Origin: Candidatus Pelagibacter sp. | GTDB lineage: Bacteria > Pseudomonadota > Alphaproteobacteria > Pelagibacterales > Pelagibacteraceae | Direction: 5' to 3' | Length of the DNA: 14,751 nt | NCBI GenBank assembly: GCA_029941985.1 | Contig: JAPYTV010000017.1 | Coordinates: 1 to 14,751 of the forward strand | Shown here: positions 5,136 to 12,787 of the stretch, piece by piece | Numbering within the stretch: position 1 is the stretch's first letter | Layout of the letters: each line of letters starts with the position of its first letter | Made by a program: the position numbers and the translations under genes | Notes under the pieces: model-generated | What the model saw: only the letters and a program-made list of their open reading frames with translations | What the model was told of the DNA's origin: nothing | Databases searched by the model: none

Positions 5136-7413
5136 TATTATAGTTAATTACTCCAGCAGAATAAGCCGCAACAGAGGCCAGGTTTAAAATATCAGAAGTA
5201 GACGATCTTAAAGGTGCAATTTCTATTGGTTGTCCCAAGCCTATCAAAAGAGGTCCAATAACTTTAGCACCTCCTAACTCTCTCATCATTTTGTATGATA
5301 TTGCTGCACTGTGTTGACCAGGCATTATTAATATATTGGCATTCCCAACTATTTCTGAAAATGGGTATAATTCTTTATATTGATCATTTAAGGCGACATC
5401 AGGCTGCATGTCACCGTCGAATTTAAAATCTACATTTTTTTCTTTTAATATGTTTACTGCATTCTTTATATGTTTAGTTCTACTAGTTAGAGGTTGACCA
5501 AATGTTGAGTGAGAAACAAAAGCAACTTTAGGATCAAAACCAAATAATCTTACAACTCTTGCAGATGAAATAGCTATGTCAGCTAATTGTTCTGAACTAG
5601 GATATTCATGTACACTTGTGTCTCCTACAAAAACAGTTTTACCTTTATTAACAATCATATTAAGACCAAACATAATTTCGCCAGGTCTTGGCTCCACTAC
5701 CTTGGTTATTTTTTCTAAGGAAGCTCCATATCTTCGTGTGTTTCCCGTTACAACTCCATCAGCATCTCCACAAGAAACCATACAAGAAGCCCAGATTACT
5801 CTGTCATTTCTTACTAGCCGATCACAATCTCGCTCAAGTAAACCTTGCTCTCTTTGCATTTTTTTAAATAAAAAATCTACGTACTTCTCTCTCTTTTTTT
5901 TGTCAGTTGAATTACTAATTTCAATATCAAAATTTTCATTATATCCAATTTCCTTTAGTCTTTGTTGAATGTTTTCTTTTTTTGCGACTAGTATTGGAAT
6001 TCCTAGTTCACTATTTTTAAAAGCAATTGCTGCCTTTAAAGTATTTTCATCTTCTCCATCTGCAAAAACAATTCTCTTTTTTGTTTTTTTAATTTGAGAA
6101 TTAATTCCTTGCATAATAGTAACAGAAGGATCAAGTCTTTGGTTAAGTTGTTCTTTATAAATTTCAAAATTTTTTATTTCTTTTCTTGCAACACCAGTTT
6201 CCATTGCAGCTTTTGCAACAGCGATGGGAATTATACTAATTAATCTAGGATCAAAAGTTGATGGTATAATATATTCTTTTCCATAATGAGGTCTATCACC
6301 ACCCATAGCAGCAACAACTTCATCAGGAACATCCTGTCTTGCAAGCTCGGCAATAGCATGTGCTGCAGCAACCTTCATTTCTTCATTTATAGTTTTTGCC
6401 CTAACATCTAAGGCTCCTCTAAAAATATATGGAAAACCAATTAAATTATTTACTTGGTTTGGATAATCAGATCTGCCAGTTGCAATAATTGCATCATCCC
6501 TAACTTCTTGAATTTCTTCGGGAGTAATTTCTGGGTCAGGGTTTGCACAAGCAAAAATTATAGGATTTTTTGCCATTTTTTTTACCATTTCTTTTGAGAG
6601 AACCCCCTTCGCAGATAGTCCCAAGAAGACATCAGCATCCTTAATGGCGTCATCCAAAGTTCTATGATTAGTATCAATCGCATGAGATGATTTCCATTGA
6701 TTCAAATTATCTCTTCCACGGTGGATCACACCTTTTCGATCTATCATAATTATATTTTTTTGAGGCATACCACTATTTTTAAATAAGTTAGTACAGGCCA
6801 TTGCTGATGCTCCAGCTCCATTCACCACAACTTTAATTTTTTTTATTGATTTACCACTTATATCTAGTGCGTTAATTAATGCAGCAGTTGTAATTATAGC
6901 GGTTCCATGTTGATCATCATGAAATACTGGAATATCTAAAATTTCTTTTAATTTTTCTTCAATAATAAAACAATCTGGAGCAGCAATATCTTCTAAATTT
7001 ATACCTCCAAAACTTGGTGAAAAATTTTTAATACTATTAATAATTTCATTTACATCAGTAGAATCAATTTCTAAATCAATTGAGTCTATATCTGCAAACC
7101 TTTTAAACAAAACCGCTTTTCCTTCCATTACAGGTTTTGAGGCTAAAGCACCTAAATTACCCATGCCAAGAATTGCCGATCCATTACTTATAACTGCAAC
7201 CAAATTTCCTTTTGATGTATAGTCATACGCAGCATCAGAATTTTTAGCAATTGCGATTACAGGAGCAGCTACCCCAGGAGAATAAGCCAAAGCCAAATCT
7301 CTTTTTGTTATCATGGGCTTTGATGAGTTAATCTCAATCTTGCCTGGTTTATTACTATTATGAAACTCTAAAGCTTCTTTGTCAGTGTAATGATCAACTT
7401 TTGTTTTTTTCAT
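5125..7413 (-). CDS. maeB: NADP-dependent malic enzyme with C-terminal phosphotransacetylase-like domain
   Basis: Oxidative decarboxylation of malate to pyruvate with NADPH production, linking the TCA cycle to pyruvate and acetyl-CoA. The 762-residue length matches the MaeB fusion type. The N-terminal malic domain has the catalytic tyrosine segment ALAYSPGVAAP (Tyr44), Lys99 in EGKAVLFKRFADID, and metal ligands Glu141-Asp142 (NLEDIAAPDCF) and Asp167 (FHDDQHGTA). The NAD(P)-binding domain has VVVNGAGASA (195-204). From about residue 435 a Pta-like domain follows (RIVFADGEDE, RRYGASLEK, FVGDTSVHEYPSSEQLADIA, FVSHSTFGQP). In the family this domain is usually regulatory, sensing acetyl-CoA-type effectors, rather than catalytic. 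It is a stand-alone gene with convergent dolP and divergent murJ. No Shine-Dalgarno motif is seen before ATG 7413. Confidence 0.97.
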   Translation of the reverse strand: MKKTKVDHYTDKEALEFHNSNKPGKIEINSSKPMITKRDLALAYSPGVAAPVIAIAKNSDAAYDYTSKGNLVAVISNGSAILGMGNLGALASKPVMEGKAVLFKRFADIDSIDLEIDSTDVNEIINSIKNFSPSFGGINLEDIAAPDCFIIEEKLKEILDIPVFHDDQHGTAIITTAALINALDISGKSIKKIKVVVNGAGASAMACTNLFKNSGMPQKNIIMIDRKGVIHRGRDNLNQWKSSHAIDTNHRTLDDAIKDADVFLGLSAKGVLSKEMVKKMAKNPIIFACANPDPEITPEEIQEVRDDAIIATGRSDYPNQVNNLIGFPYIFRGALDVRAKTINEEMKVAAAHAIAELARQDVPDEVVAAMGGDRPHYGKEYIIPSTFDPRLISIIPIAVAKAAMETGVARKEIKNFEIYKEQLNQRLDPSVTIMQGINSQIKKTKKRIVFADGEDENTLKAAIAFKNSELGIPILVAKKENIQQRLKEIGYNENFDIEISNSTDKKKREKYVDFLFKKMQREQGLLERDCDRLVRNDRVIWASCMVSCGDADGVVTGNTRRYGASLEKITKVVEPRPGEIMFGLNMIVNKGKTVFVGDTSVHEYPSSEQLADIAISSARVVRLFGFDPKVAFVSHSTFGQPLTSRTKHIKNAVNILKEKNVDFKFDGDMQPDVALNDQYKELYPFSEIVGNANILIMPGQHSAAISYKMMRELGGAKVIGPLLIGLGQPIEIAPLRSSTSDILNLASVAAYSAGVINYNKKN

Positions 7414-7463
7414 TTATGTTAATTAGATATACAAATGGAACAATTTTAAGACTAATATGATTT
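7414..7463. promoter_or_regulatory. 50-bp divergent promoter region between maeB and murJ
   Basis: It must hold starts for both genes. For murJ, TAATAT at 7453-7458 sits 5 nt before the ATG at 7464, again implying an almost leaderless transcript; no convincing -35 is visible. For maeB, TATATC on the reverse strand (plus 7427-7432) is a possible -10. No repeat or operator-like palindrome stands out. Confidence 0.3.
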
Positions 7464-8993
7464 ATGAACCTTATAAAGTCAACAGGAACATTTAGCTTTT
7501 TTACTCTAATTAGCAGAGTGCTTGGCTATATAAGAGATATATTGATTGCAATATTTCTTGGTACGGGTCCTTTGGCCGATGCATTCTTTGTTGCATTTAG
7601 AATTCCCAATACGTTTAGAAGACTTTTTTCGGAGGGAACATTTAATGCAGCATTTGTTCCAAGCTATGCATCTGAACTTTCACAAGGGAAAGACCAATCT
7701 GATGAATTTGCAAATAGTATATTAAATTTATTAATTTTAGGTTTATTTTTTATAGTTATAGTTATTGAGATTTTTATGCCCATTTTTGTATTTTTGATAG
7801 CACCTGGATTTGATGGTGATAATCAAAAAATGGAGCTAGCAATTAATCTAACTAGAATAACCTTTCCTTTTTTGTTTTTTATAAGCTTAGCATCATTTTT
7901 TTCAGCAATTTTAAATTCACATAATAGATTTGCAATTGCTTCTGCAGCTCCAATAATTTTAAATATTCTGCTGATAGGAGTTTTATTTTATGGAAAATTT
8001 TTAAATGATAAACTTGTTTATTATTTGTCCTATGCAGTTACTTTATCTGGAATTATTCAGTTAATATTTTTGTATGTTTTTGTAAAAAAATTTTATTTAC
8101 CAAAATTTACTTTTAAAATTAAAATAAATGAAAAGGTAAAAATTTTTTTTAGAAAATTATTACCAAGTATATTTTCTTCAGGCGTAACGCAGATTAATAT
8201 TTTAGTTGGAACTATTATTGCATCTTTTCAAGCAAGTGCAGTTTCTTATCTTTATTATGCAGATAGAATTTATCAAATAAATTTAGCTATTGCTGGTATA
8301 GCTATAGGGACGGTTATTTTACCAAAGCTTTCTAACTATATTCAAAATGAGAAAAAAGATGAAATAATGTTAATTCAAAACAAAGCATTAGAATTAAGCT
8401 TATTCTTAAGTATTCCTGCTGCCATTGCTCTTTTAATTGCTTCAGAACAAATTGTATCGGCTTTATTTGGTTATGGTACGTTTGATGAGGATGGAGTTAA
8501 GAATTCTGCAAAAGCTCTTTTTTATTTTAGTTTGGGTTTACCGGCATTTTCTTTAATAAAAGTTTTTTCAAGTTTTTTCTTTGCACGTCATAATACCAAG
8601 ATTCCATTTTATATATCTCTAATTTCAGTTTTATTGAATATTCTAATTAGTATTTTTTATTTTAAAAGTTTTGGATTTATTATTATTCCTATCGCAACAA
8701 GTATTTCATCGTGGTTTAATTCAATTGTATTATTTATTTTTCTAAAAAAGAATAATTTATTTAATTTTAACTTTTTGTTTATAAATAGATTTATTAGAAT
8801 TCTAATAGCCTCAAGTATTATGGGGTTATTTTTTAATTATTTAATTAATCTTTTTGATACTAATATGTCTTATGAGCAAAACTTTAAAGCTGCCTACTTA
8901 ATTGGTGCAGTATTATTAGGGCTTATTTCTTATTTGCTAATTGCAGTTTTGATCAAAGCTTTTAAAACTAGTGATATTAAACTAAAGTATTAA
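7464..8993 (+). CDS. murJ: Lipid II flippase MurJ (MviN)
   Basis: Inner-membrane MOP-family flippase that moves the peptidoglycan precursor lipid II to the periplasmic face. It has 509 residues, close to the E. coli length. Hydrophobic segments run through the whole protein, consistent with the family's 14 helices. The N-terminus carries the essential arginines at the same numbers as E. coli: Arg18 (SRVLGYIRD), Arg24 and Arg52 (FRRLFSEG), plus the DAFFVAF helix around Asp39. Conserved AAFVP and APIILNI segments follow. An overlapping ATG at 7457 is out of frame, so 7464 is the start. It opens a plus-strand run murJ-trpS-nfu-bax-like with spacers of 4, 51 and 2 bp. Recognition is secure. Confidence 0.96.
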   Translation: MNLIKSTGTFSFFTLISRVLGYIRDILIAIFLGTGPLADAFFVAFRIPNTFRRLFSEGTFNAAFVPSYASELSQGKDQSDEFANSILNLLILGLFFIVIVIEIFMPIFVFLIAPGFDGDNQKMELAINLTRITFPFLFFISLASFFSAILNSHNRFAIASAAPIILNILLIGVLFYGKFLNDKLVYYLSYAVTLSGIIQLIFLYVFVKKFYLPKFTFKIKINEKVKIFFRKLLPSIFSSGVTQINILVGTIIASFQASAVSYLYYADRIYQINLAIAGIAIGTVILPKLSNYIQNEKKDEIMLIQNKALELSLFLSIPAAIALLIASEQIVSALFGYGTFDEDGVKNSAKALFYFSLGLPAFSLIKVFSSFFFARHNTKIPFYISLISVLLNILISIFYFKSFGFIIIPIATSISSWFNSIVLFIFLKKNNLFNFNFLFINRFIRILIASSIMGLFFNYLINLFDTNMSYEQNFKAAYLIGAVLLGLISYLLIAVLIKAFKTSDIKLKY

Positions 8994-8997
8994 ATTA

Positions 8998-9999
8998 ATG
9001 AGCAAAAAAATTTTTTCAGGCGTTCAACCAACAGGGAATCTTCATCTAGGAAACTATTTGGGAGCAATTAAAAATTTTGTAGAATTAAATAATCAAAAAG
9101 ATAATGAGTGTATTTTTTGTGTAGTAGATCTCCATGCAATCACTACCAAACAAGAACCAAAAGAATTAAAAAAAAATATAAGAGAAACAGCCGCTACATT
9201 TATTGCAAGTGGAATAGATCCTAAAAAAAGTATTATTTTTAATCAATCAATGGTTCCAGCTCATTCTGAGGGTGCGTGGATTTTAAGTTGTGTTTCAAGA
9301 ATTGGGTGGCTAAATAGAATGACACAATTTAAAGAAAAAGCAGGAAAAGATAAAGAAAAAGCTAGTATTGGACTTTATTCATATCCTGTATTGATGGCTG
9401 CCGATATATTGCTCTATGATGCAACACACGTTCCGGTAGGAGATGATCAAAAACAGCATTTAGAATTGTGTAGAGATATTGCTCAAAAGTTTAATAATGA
9501 TTTTAATGCACCAGGATTTTTAAGATTTCCCGAACCTTTAATTCAAAAAGAATTTTCTAGAATTATGAGTTTAAAAGATGGATTAAAAAAAATGAGTAAG
9601 TCAGATCCATCTGATTTAAGTAGAATAAATCTTACAGATGATAAAGAGCAAATATTGAATAAAATCAAAAAGGCAAAAACAGATCCTTTACCAATGCCAT
9701 CAGAATCTAACAACTTATCACAAAGACCAGAAGTAGAAAACTTATTGGGTATTTATTCTAGTCTAGTAAATCAAAATTTAGAAAAATCCATGTATGAATT
9801 TGATGGAAAAAACTTTTCTGAGTTTAAAGAAAAACTTTCAGAAATATTAATTGAAAAAATTGAACCAATATCAAAAGAAATAAAAAAATTATTAAATGAT
9901 GAAAAATATTTAGATGGTATTTTATTAGAAGGATCTCAAAAAGCAGATAAAATTGCCTCAAAAAAAATTAGAGAAATTAAAGAATTAGTAGGCTTTTAA
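8998..9999 (+). CDS. trpS: Tryptophanyl-tRNA synthetase
   Basis: Class I aminoacyl-tRNA synthetase charging tRNA-Trp. It has 333 residues, the normal bacterial length. The ATP-binding HIGH-type motif is PTGNLHLGNYLGA (residues 11-23) and the KMSKS loop is KKMSKSDPSD with Met199. Further family segments are VVDLHAIT, YPVLMAADILLYDA, VPVGDDQKQHLEL, and the C-terminal anticodon-binding helices with RPEVENLLGIY. It begins 4 bp after the murJ stop with no Shine-Dalgarno motif, so it is very probably co-transcribed with murJ. The murJ-trpS pair is also adjacent in other alphaproteobacteria (from memory). Confidence 0.97.
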   Translation: MSKKIFSGVQPTGNLHLGNYLGAIKNFVELNNQKDNECIFCVVDLHAITTKQEPKELKKNIRETAATFIASGIDPKKSIIFNQSMVPAHSEGAWILSCVSRIGWLNRMTQFKEKAGKDKEKASIGLYSYPVLMAADILLYDATHVPVGDDQKQHLELCRDIAQKFNNDFNAPGFLRFPEPLIQKEFSRIMSLKDGLKKMSKSDPSDLSRINLTDDKEQILNKIKKAKTDPLPMPSESNNLSQRPEVENLLGIYSSLVNQNLEKSMYEFDGKNFSEFKEKLSEILIEKIEPISKEIKKLLNDEKYLDGILLEGSQKADKIASKKIREIKELVGF

Positions 10000-10012
10000 T
10001 AAAATTTATTAA
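9996..10012. terminator. A/T inverted repeat spanning the trpS stop
   Basis: TTAATAAA and TTTATTAA are perfect 8-bp inverted arms around a single A, and the trpS stop (9997-9999) lies in the left arm. As RNA it could form only a weak A/U hairpin. It may be a minimal terminator before the nfu promoter, or chance in AT-rich DNA. Confidence 0.25.
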
Positions 10013-10016
10013 TTAG

Positions 10017-10044
10017 TTTAAATATTATAATTAATCACTATATA
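10017..10044 (+). promoter_or_regulatory. Candidate promoter of nfu
   Basis: The 51-bp spacer between trpS and nfu is the second-longest in the window. It holds TTTAAA (10017-10022) and, after 16 nt, TATATA (10039-10044), which would start transcription at about the ATG at 10051. A perfect TATAAT (10026-10031) lies further upstream and would give a leader of roughly 13 nt. Either could drive an nfu and bax-like transcript separate from murJ-trpS. Confidence 0.35.
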
Positions 10045-10050
10045 TAACGT

Positions 10051-10593
10051 ATGTTCGTTCAAACAGAAATAACACCTAACCCTAATTCACTTAAGTTTAT
10101 TCCAGGAAAACCTGTGTCTAATAATGGGTCTTTTGAAATTGTAAAAAAAGAAGAAGTTAACAATGAGCTAGTTAGAAATCTTTTATCAATTAATGGAGTA
10201 ACAGGAATTTTTCTAGGTGCAGATTTTTTATCTATAAATAAGTCAGAAAATATAAACTGGGAAGATATAAAACATATAGTTATATCTTTAATTAATGATT
10301 TTTATTCAAATGGGAAAGAATTTGTAATTGATAAGAATTTAGATGAAGAAAATAATTTAGAATTTGCCGAAATAGAAAAAAAAATAATAAAAATTTTAGA
10401 TACAAAGATAAGACCTGCAGTTGCTAAAGATGGTGGAGACATTAAATTTAAAGAATTTAAAGATGGTGTGGTAAAAGTAGAATTACAAGGCAGTTGTTCT
10501 GGTTGCCCAAGCTCAACCATGACTCTTAAACAGGGAGTTCAAAATCTTTTATGTCATTATTTACCAGAGGTTAAAGAGGTAGTGGCAATTTAG
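10051..10593 (+). CDS. nfu: NifU-like iron-sulfur cluster scaffold/carrier (Nfu type)
   Basis: Carrier that holds an Fe-S cluster and passes it to target apoproteins. It has 180 residues in two domains. Residues 1-90 are an Nfu_N domain (begins MFVQTEITPNPNSLKFIPG). Residues about 105-180 are a NifU C-terminal domain with RPAVAKDGGDIKF and the cluster-binding pair Cys149-x-x-Cys152 in GSCSGCPSST, ending LPEVKEVVAI. A third cysteine (Cys168) follows in LLCHYLPEV. The architecture matches mitochondrial NFU1 and its alphaproteobacterial relatives rather than full NifU with IscU and ferredoxin domains. MiaB, encoded 3 kb downstream, needs two 4Fe-4S clusters and is a plausible client; this is inference from known Nfu roles and proximity. 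Confidence 0.93.
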   Translation: MFVQTEITPNPNSLKFIPGKPVSNNGSFEIVKKEEVNNELVRNLLSINGVTGIFLGADFLSINKSENINWEDIKHIVISLINDFYSNGKEFVIDKNLDEENNLEFAEIEKKIIKILDTKIRPAVAKDGGDIKFKEFKDGVVKVELQGSCSGCPSSTMTLKQGVQNLLCHYLPEVKEVVAI

Positions 10594-10595
10594 AT

Positions 10596-11729
10596 ATGAT
10601 AAAAAATAAAATAACTTTTTCAAGAATAAATAAATATTTTAATGAAAAAAATTTTATTATAAGAGGAAAAAAAAAAAATAACCATTTAAGTAAAAGTGGT
10701 ATAAATAGTATATCAAGAACGTTTATAAGTAGTATAGTAATAATTTCTATTTTTTTTGTTATGCCAATTATTGTTGAGTTTATAAATGGAAAAACAATAC
10801 TTTCTCAAGATTTTGAAAACAATTCTAAAAATAATTTTAAAAAAATCTTAAATAATAGAAATCTTAACAAATTATCTAAAATAGATGAAGGAATAATAGA
10901 AAAGTATGTATTTGAAGATGTTTTTAAATTTGATGAATTACCAACTGATACAGTTAGATTAAGTGCCTCAACAATTAAACAATTGTTTAAAGACACAAAT
11001 TATAATTTAGATGATGTTAGAAAAAAAAAATTAGTTAAACCTGTTTCACTATCATTGCTACCTGAGGAAATGAAAATGATAGAAAATACAAAGAAAAGAA
11101 AAGAATTATTTATTCAGATTATTTTACCTTTAGTGATTAAAGAAAATAATTATATTAGATCAGAGCGAAAAAAACTTTTTAATATTTTAAATAAAAGTCA
11201 TAACACAAATAGTGAAAAAAAATGGCTAGAACAAAAATTTAAACAATATGGAGTAGTTAATAGAGATTTATCAACACTAAAAGTTCGAATGGATGAAATT
11301 CCAATATCAATGGCAATTGCGCAAGCAGCAAAAGAAACTGGATGGGGTACGTCTAGGTTTGCTCAAGAGGGAAATGCACTTTTTGGTCAATGGACTTGGA
11401 CAGGCGAAGGTATAAAGCCTGCTGGAGCCGAGGTTGATAGTACTCATAAAGTAATGAAATTTAACGTTTTACAAGCTTCGGTAAAAGCATATCATAGAAA
11501 CCTCAATACACACTCTTCTTATAAAGACTTTAGAAGAGTAAGAGCAGAATTAAGAGACGAAGGTAAAGCGTTAGACAGCATAGTTCTTTCAGAATATTTA
11601 GATAAATATGCGCAAACGGGAAAAAAATATATTAAAATTTTACAGCAGATTATAAAACAAAATAAATTAACAGACTTTGATGATGCTAAATTACTTCCAT
11701 CAAGTATTGAATTGGAGAGTTTAATTTAA
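10596..11729 (+). CDS. Membrane-anchored Bax-like glucosaminidase
   Basis: Probable peptidoglycan beta-N-acetylglucosaminidase of the Bax/COG2992 type. It has 377 residues: a basic cytoplasmic tail (1-40), one membrane segment (about 42-62), a low-complexity Asn/Lys linker, a Bax-like helical region (IQIILPLVIKENNYI, near 173-187), then the glucosaminidase domain from about 236. The catalytic glutamate is likely Glu247 in AIAQAAKETGWGTSRFAQEG, followed by NALFGQWTWTGEG and a C-terminal LDKYAQTGKKYIKIL segment. E. coli Bax is roughly 100 residues shorter, the difference being N-terminal. A run of 12 A (10667-10678) encodes residues 24-28. The gene starts 2 bp after nfu and its stop overlaps that of the convergent deacetylase gene, another envelope enzyme. 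The substrate is inferred from family. Confidence 0.85.
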   Translation: MIKNKITFSRINKYFNEKNFIIRGKKKNNHLSKSGINSISRTFISSIVIISIFFVMPIIVEFINGKTILSQDFENNSKNNFKKILNNRNLNKLSKIDEGIIEKYVFEDVFKFDELPTDTVRLSASTIKQLFKDTNYNLDDVRKKKLVKPVSLSLLPEEMKMIENTKKRKELFIQIILPLVIKENNYIRSERKKLFNILNKSHNTNSEKKWLEQKFKQYGVVNRDLSTLKVRMDEIPISMAIAQAAKETGWGTSRFAQEGNALFGQWTWTGEGIKPAGAEVDSTHKVMKFNVLQASVKAYHRNLNTHSSYKDFRRVRAELRDEGKALDSIVLSEYLDKYAQTGKKYIKILQQIIKQNKLTDFDDAKLLPSSIELESLI

Positions 11730-12787
11730 TTTTGATTAATAGAAAATTGCACTCCAAACCATCTCCAAATTCCCTCATCATTTAATGAACAATTAATTCT
11801 TCCTCTACGAAAAATAAATTTTTCTCTAAATTGAATATTTAATTTATTTTCATTAATATAAATATTAGATTTTTTCCATTCATCACCTTCATTAGAAAAA
11901 CAATTAATATTATTTATATTATTTTGATTTTTAAAAAATTGTACTGAAAATGAAGGAGGGTTATTTTTGTTGGTTATATATTTGTTAATAGGTAAAAGAT
12001 TTTTATACTGTAGTGGATGAAGATTAATTAAAAATTTAAATCTTTTTAAATCACCATATTTTTCATTTATTGGAAAGCGAGGCAATTCATGTGGATCCTT
12101 ATTTATATCTATCACACCGGAGTGCTGCCCAAAAGAAAATTGAAAATTTTTAGAAATATATTTTTTCATATATTCACTATATTCACCAAAAGGATATGAA
12201 AAAAATATAGGATTATATCCAAGGTTATTAATTAAAATTTTATTTGCTTTATTTATATCGTCTACAAAATCTTCTTTTTTAAAGTTAACTAAATAATCAT
12301 GTGAATGGGAATGATTTCCAATATATACGTTTGGTTCTTTTTCTATTTCTTTAATTTGTTGCCAATTCATATATCCATTTTTTCCTATAGCCTCGGTAGA
12401 GACAAAAAGAATAAAAGGAATTTGATTATTTTTTAAGTAGGGCCAAGCGTTCTCATAAAATGACAAAAAAGCATCATCTATAGTTATAAGAATTTTTTTT
12501 TCATTTTTTGGTATTTGGAAATTTTTTTTAAAATCACCAGGATCATAAAAATTGTAATTTAAACTTTTAATAATTTTAATTTGTTCTTTAAAAATATTCA
12601 TTTGGATATTGGTGGATGGATACTTTTTTTCATCAAATCTATGATACATTAATGTAAGAATACCCATATCTTCAGAATAATATTTGATATTAATTTCATC
12701 TGCTTTAGAATTTGTTGTAAATAAAATTATAATTATGAACAGTTTAATTGTAGATGCAGCTAGAGATAAAATTTTTTTAACACACAT
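11726..12787 (-). CDS. Secreted polysaccharide deacetylase (NodB/CE4 family) with C-terminal extension
   Basis: Probable metal-dependent deacetylase acting on a cell-surface or cell-wall polysaccharide in the periplasm. It has 353 residues from ATG 12787. A signal peptide spans 1-29 (likely cut after NSKA). NodB motifs are TLMYHRF (45-51), ITIDDA with Asp104-Asp105 where TFDDG is usual, NHSHSH with metal ligands His159 and His163, and YPFGEYSE (198-205). From about residue 275 lies a roughly 80-residue polar segment with two cysteines (296, 333) and an RGRINC...WRWFG ending that I do not recognise. The start is supported by a TTGCTA-N16-TATAAA promoter just upstream, but it makes the gene overlap tsaB head-to-head by 53 bp. 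A non-standard ATT at 12748, giving a compact signal peptide, is an alternative. Confidence 0.8.
   Translation of the reverse strand: MCVKKILSLAASTIKLFIIIILFTTNSKADEINIKYYSEDMGILTLMYHRFDEKKYPSTNIQMNIFKEQIKIIKSLNYNFYDPGDFKKNFQIPKNEKKILITIDDAFLSFYENAWPYLKNNQIPFILFVSTEAIGKNGYMNWQQIKEIEKEPNVYIGNHSHSHDYLVNFKKEDFVDDINKANKILINNLGYNPIFFSYPFGEYSEYMKKYISKNFQFSFGQHSGVIDINKDPHELPRFPINEKYGDLKRFKFLINLHPLQYKNLLPINKYITNKNNPPSFSVQFFKNQNNINNINCFSNEGDEWKKSNIYINENKLNIQFREKFIFRRGRINCSLNDEGIWRWFGVQFSINQN

Noticed and set aside
5576..5968. 130-codon open frame on the plus strand opposite maeB
   Set aside because: It is antisense to the strongly conserved phosphotransacetylase-like domain, with serine/leucine-rich content typical of a shadow and no recognisable motif.
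10302..10996. Minus-strand frames opposite nfu (10302-10520) and the Bax-like gene (10805-10996)
   Set aside because: Both are shadows of conserved or low-complexity coding sequence with no motif and no start signal.
12684..12734. A longer tsaB reading from ATG 12684, adding 17 residues
   Set aside because: The added residues are antisense to the deacetylase signal peptide and do not match any TsaB N-terminus; the family normally begins directly at the strand that starts here with ATG 12735.
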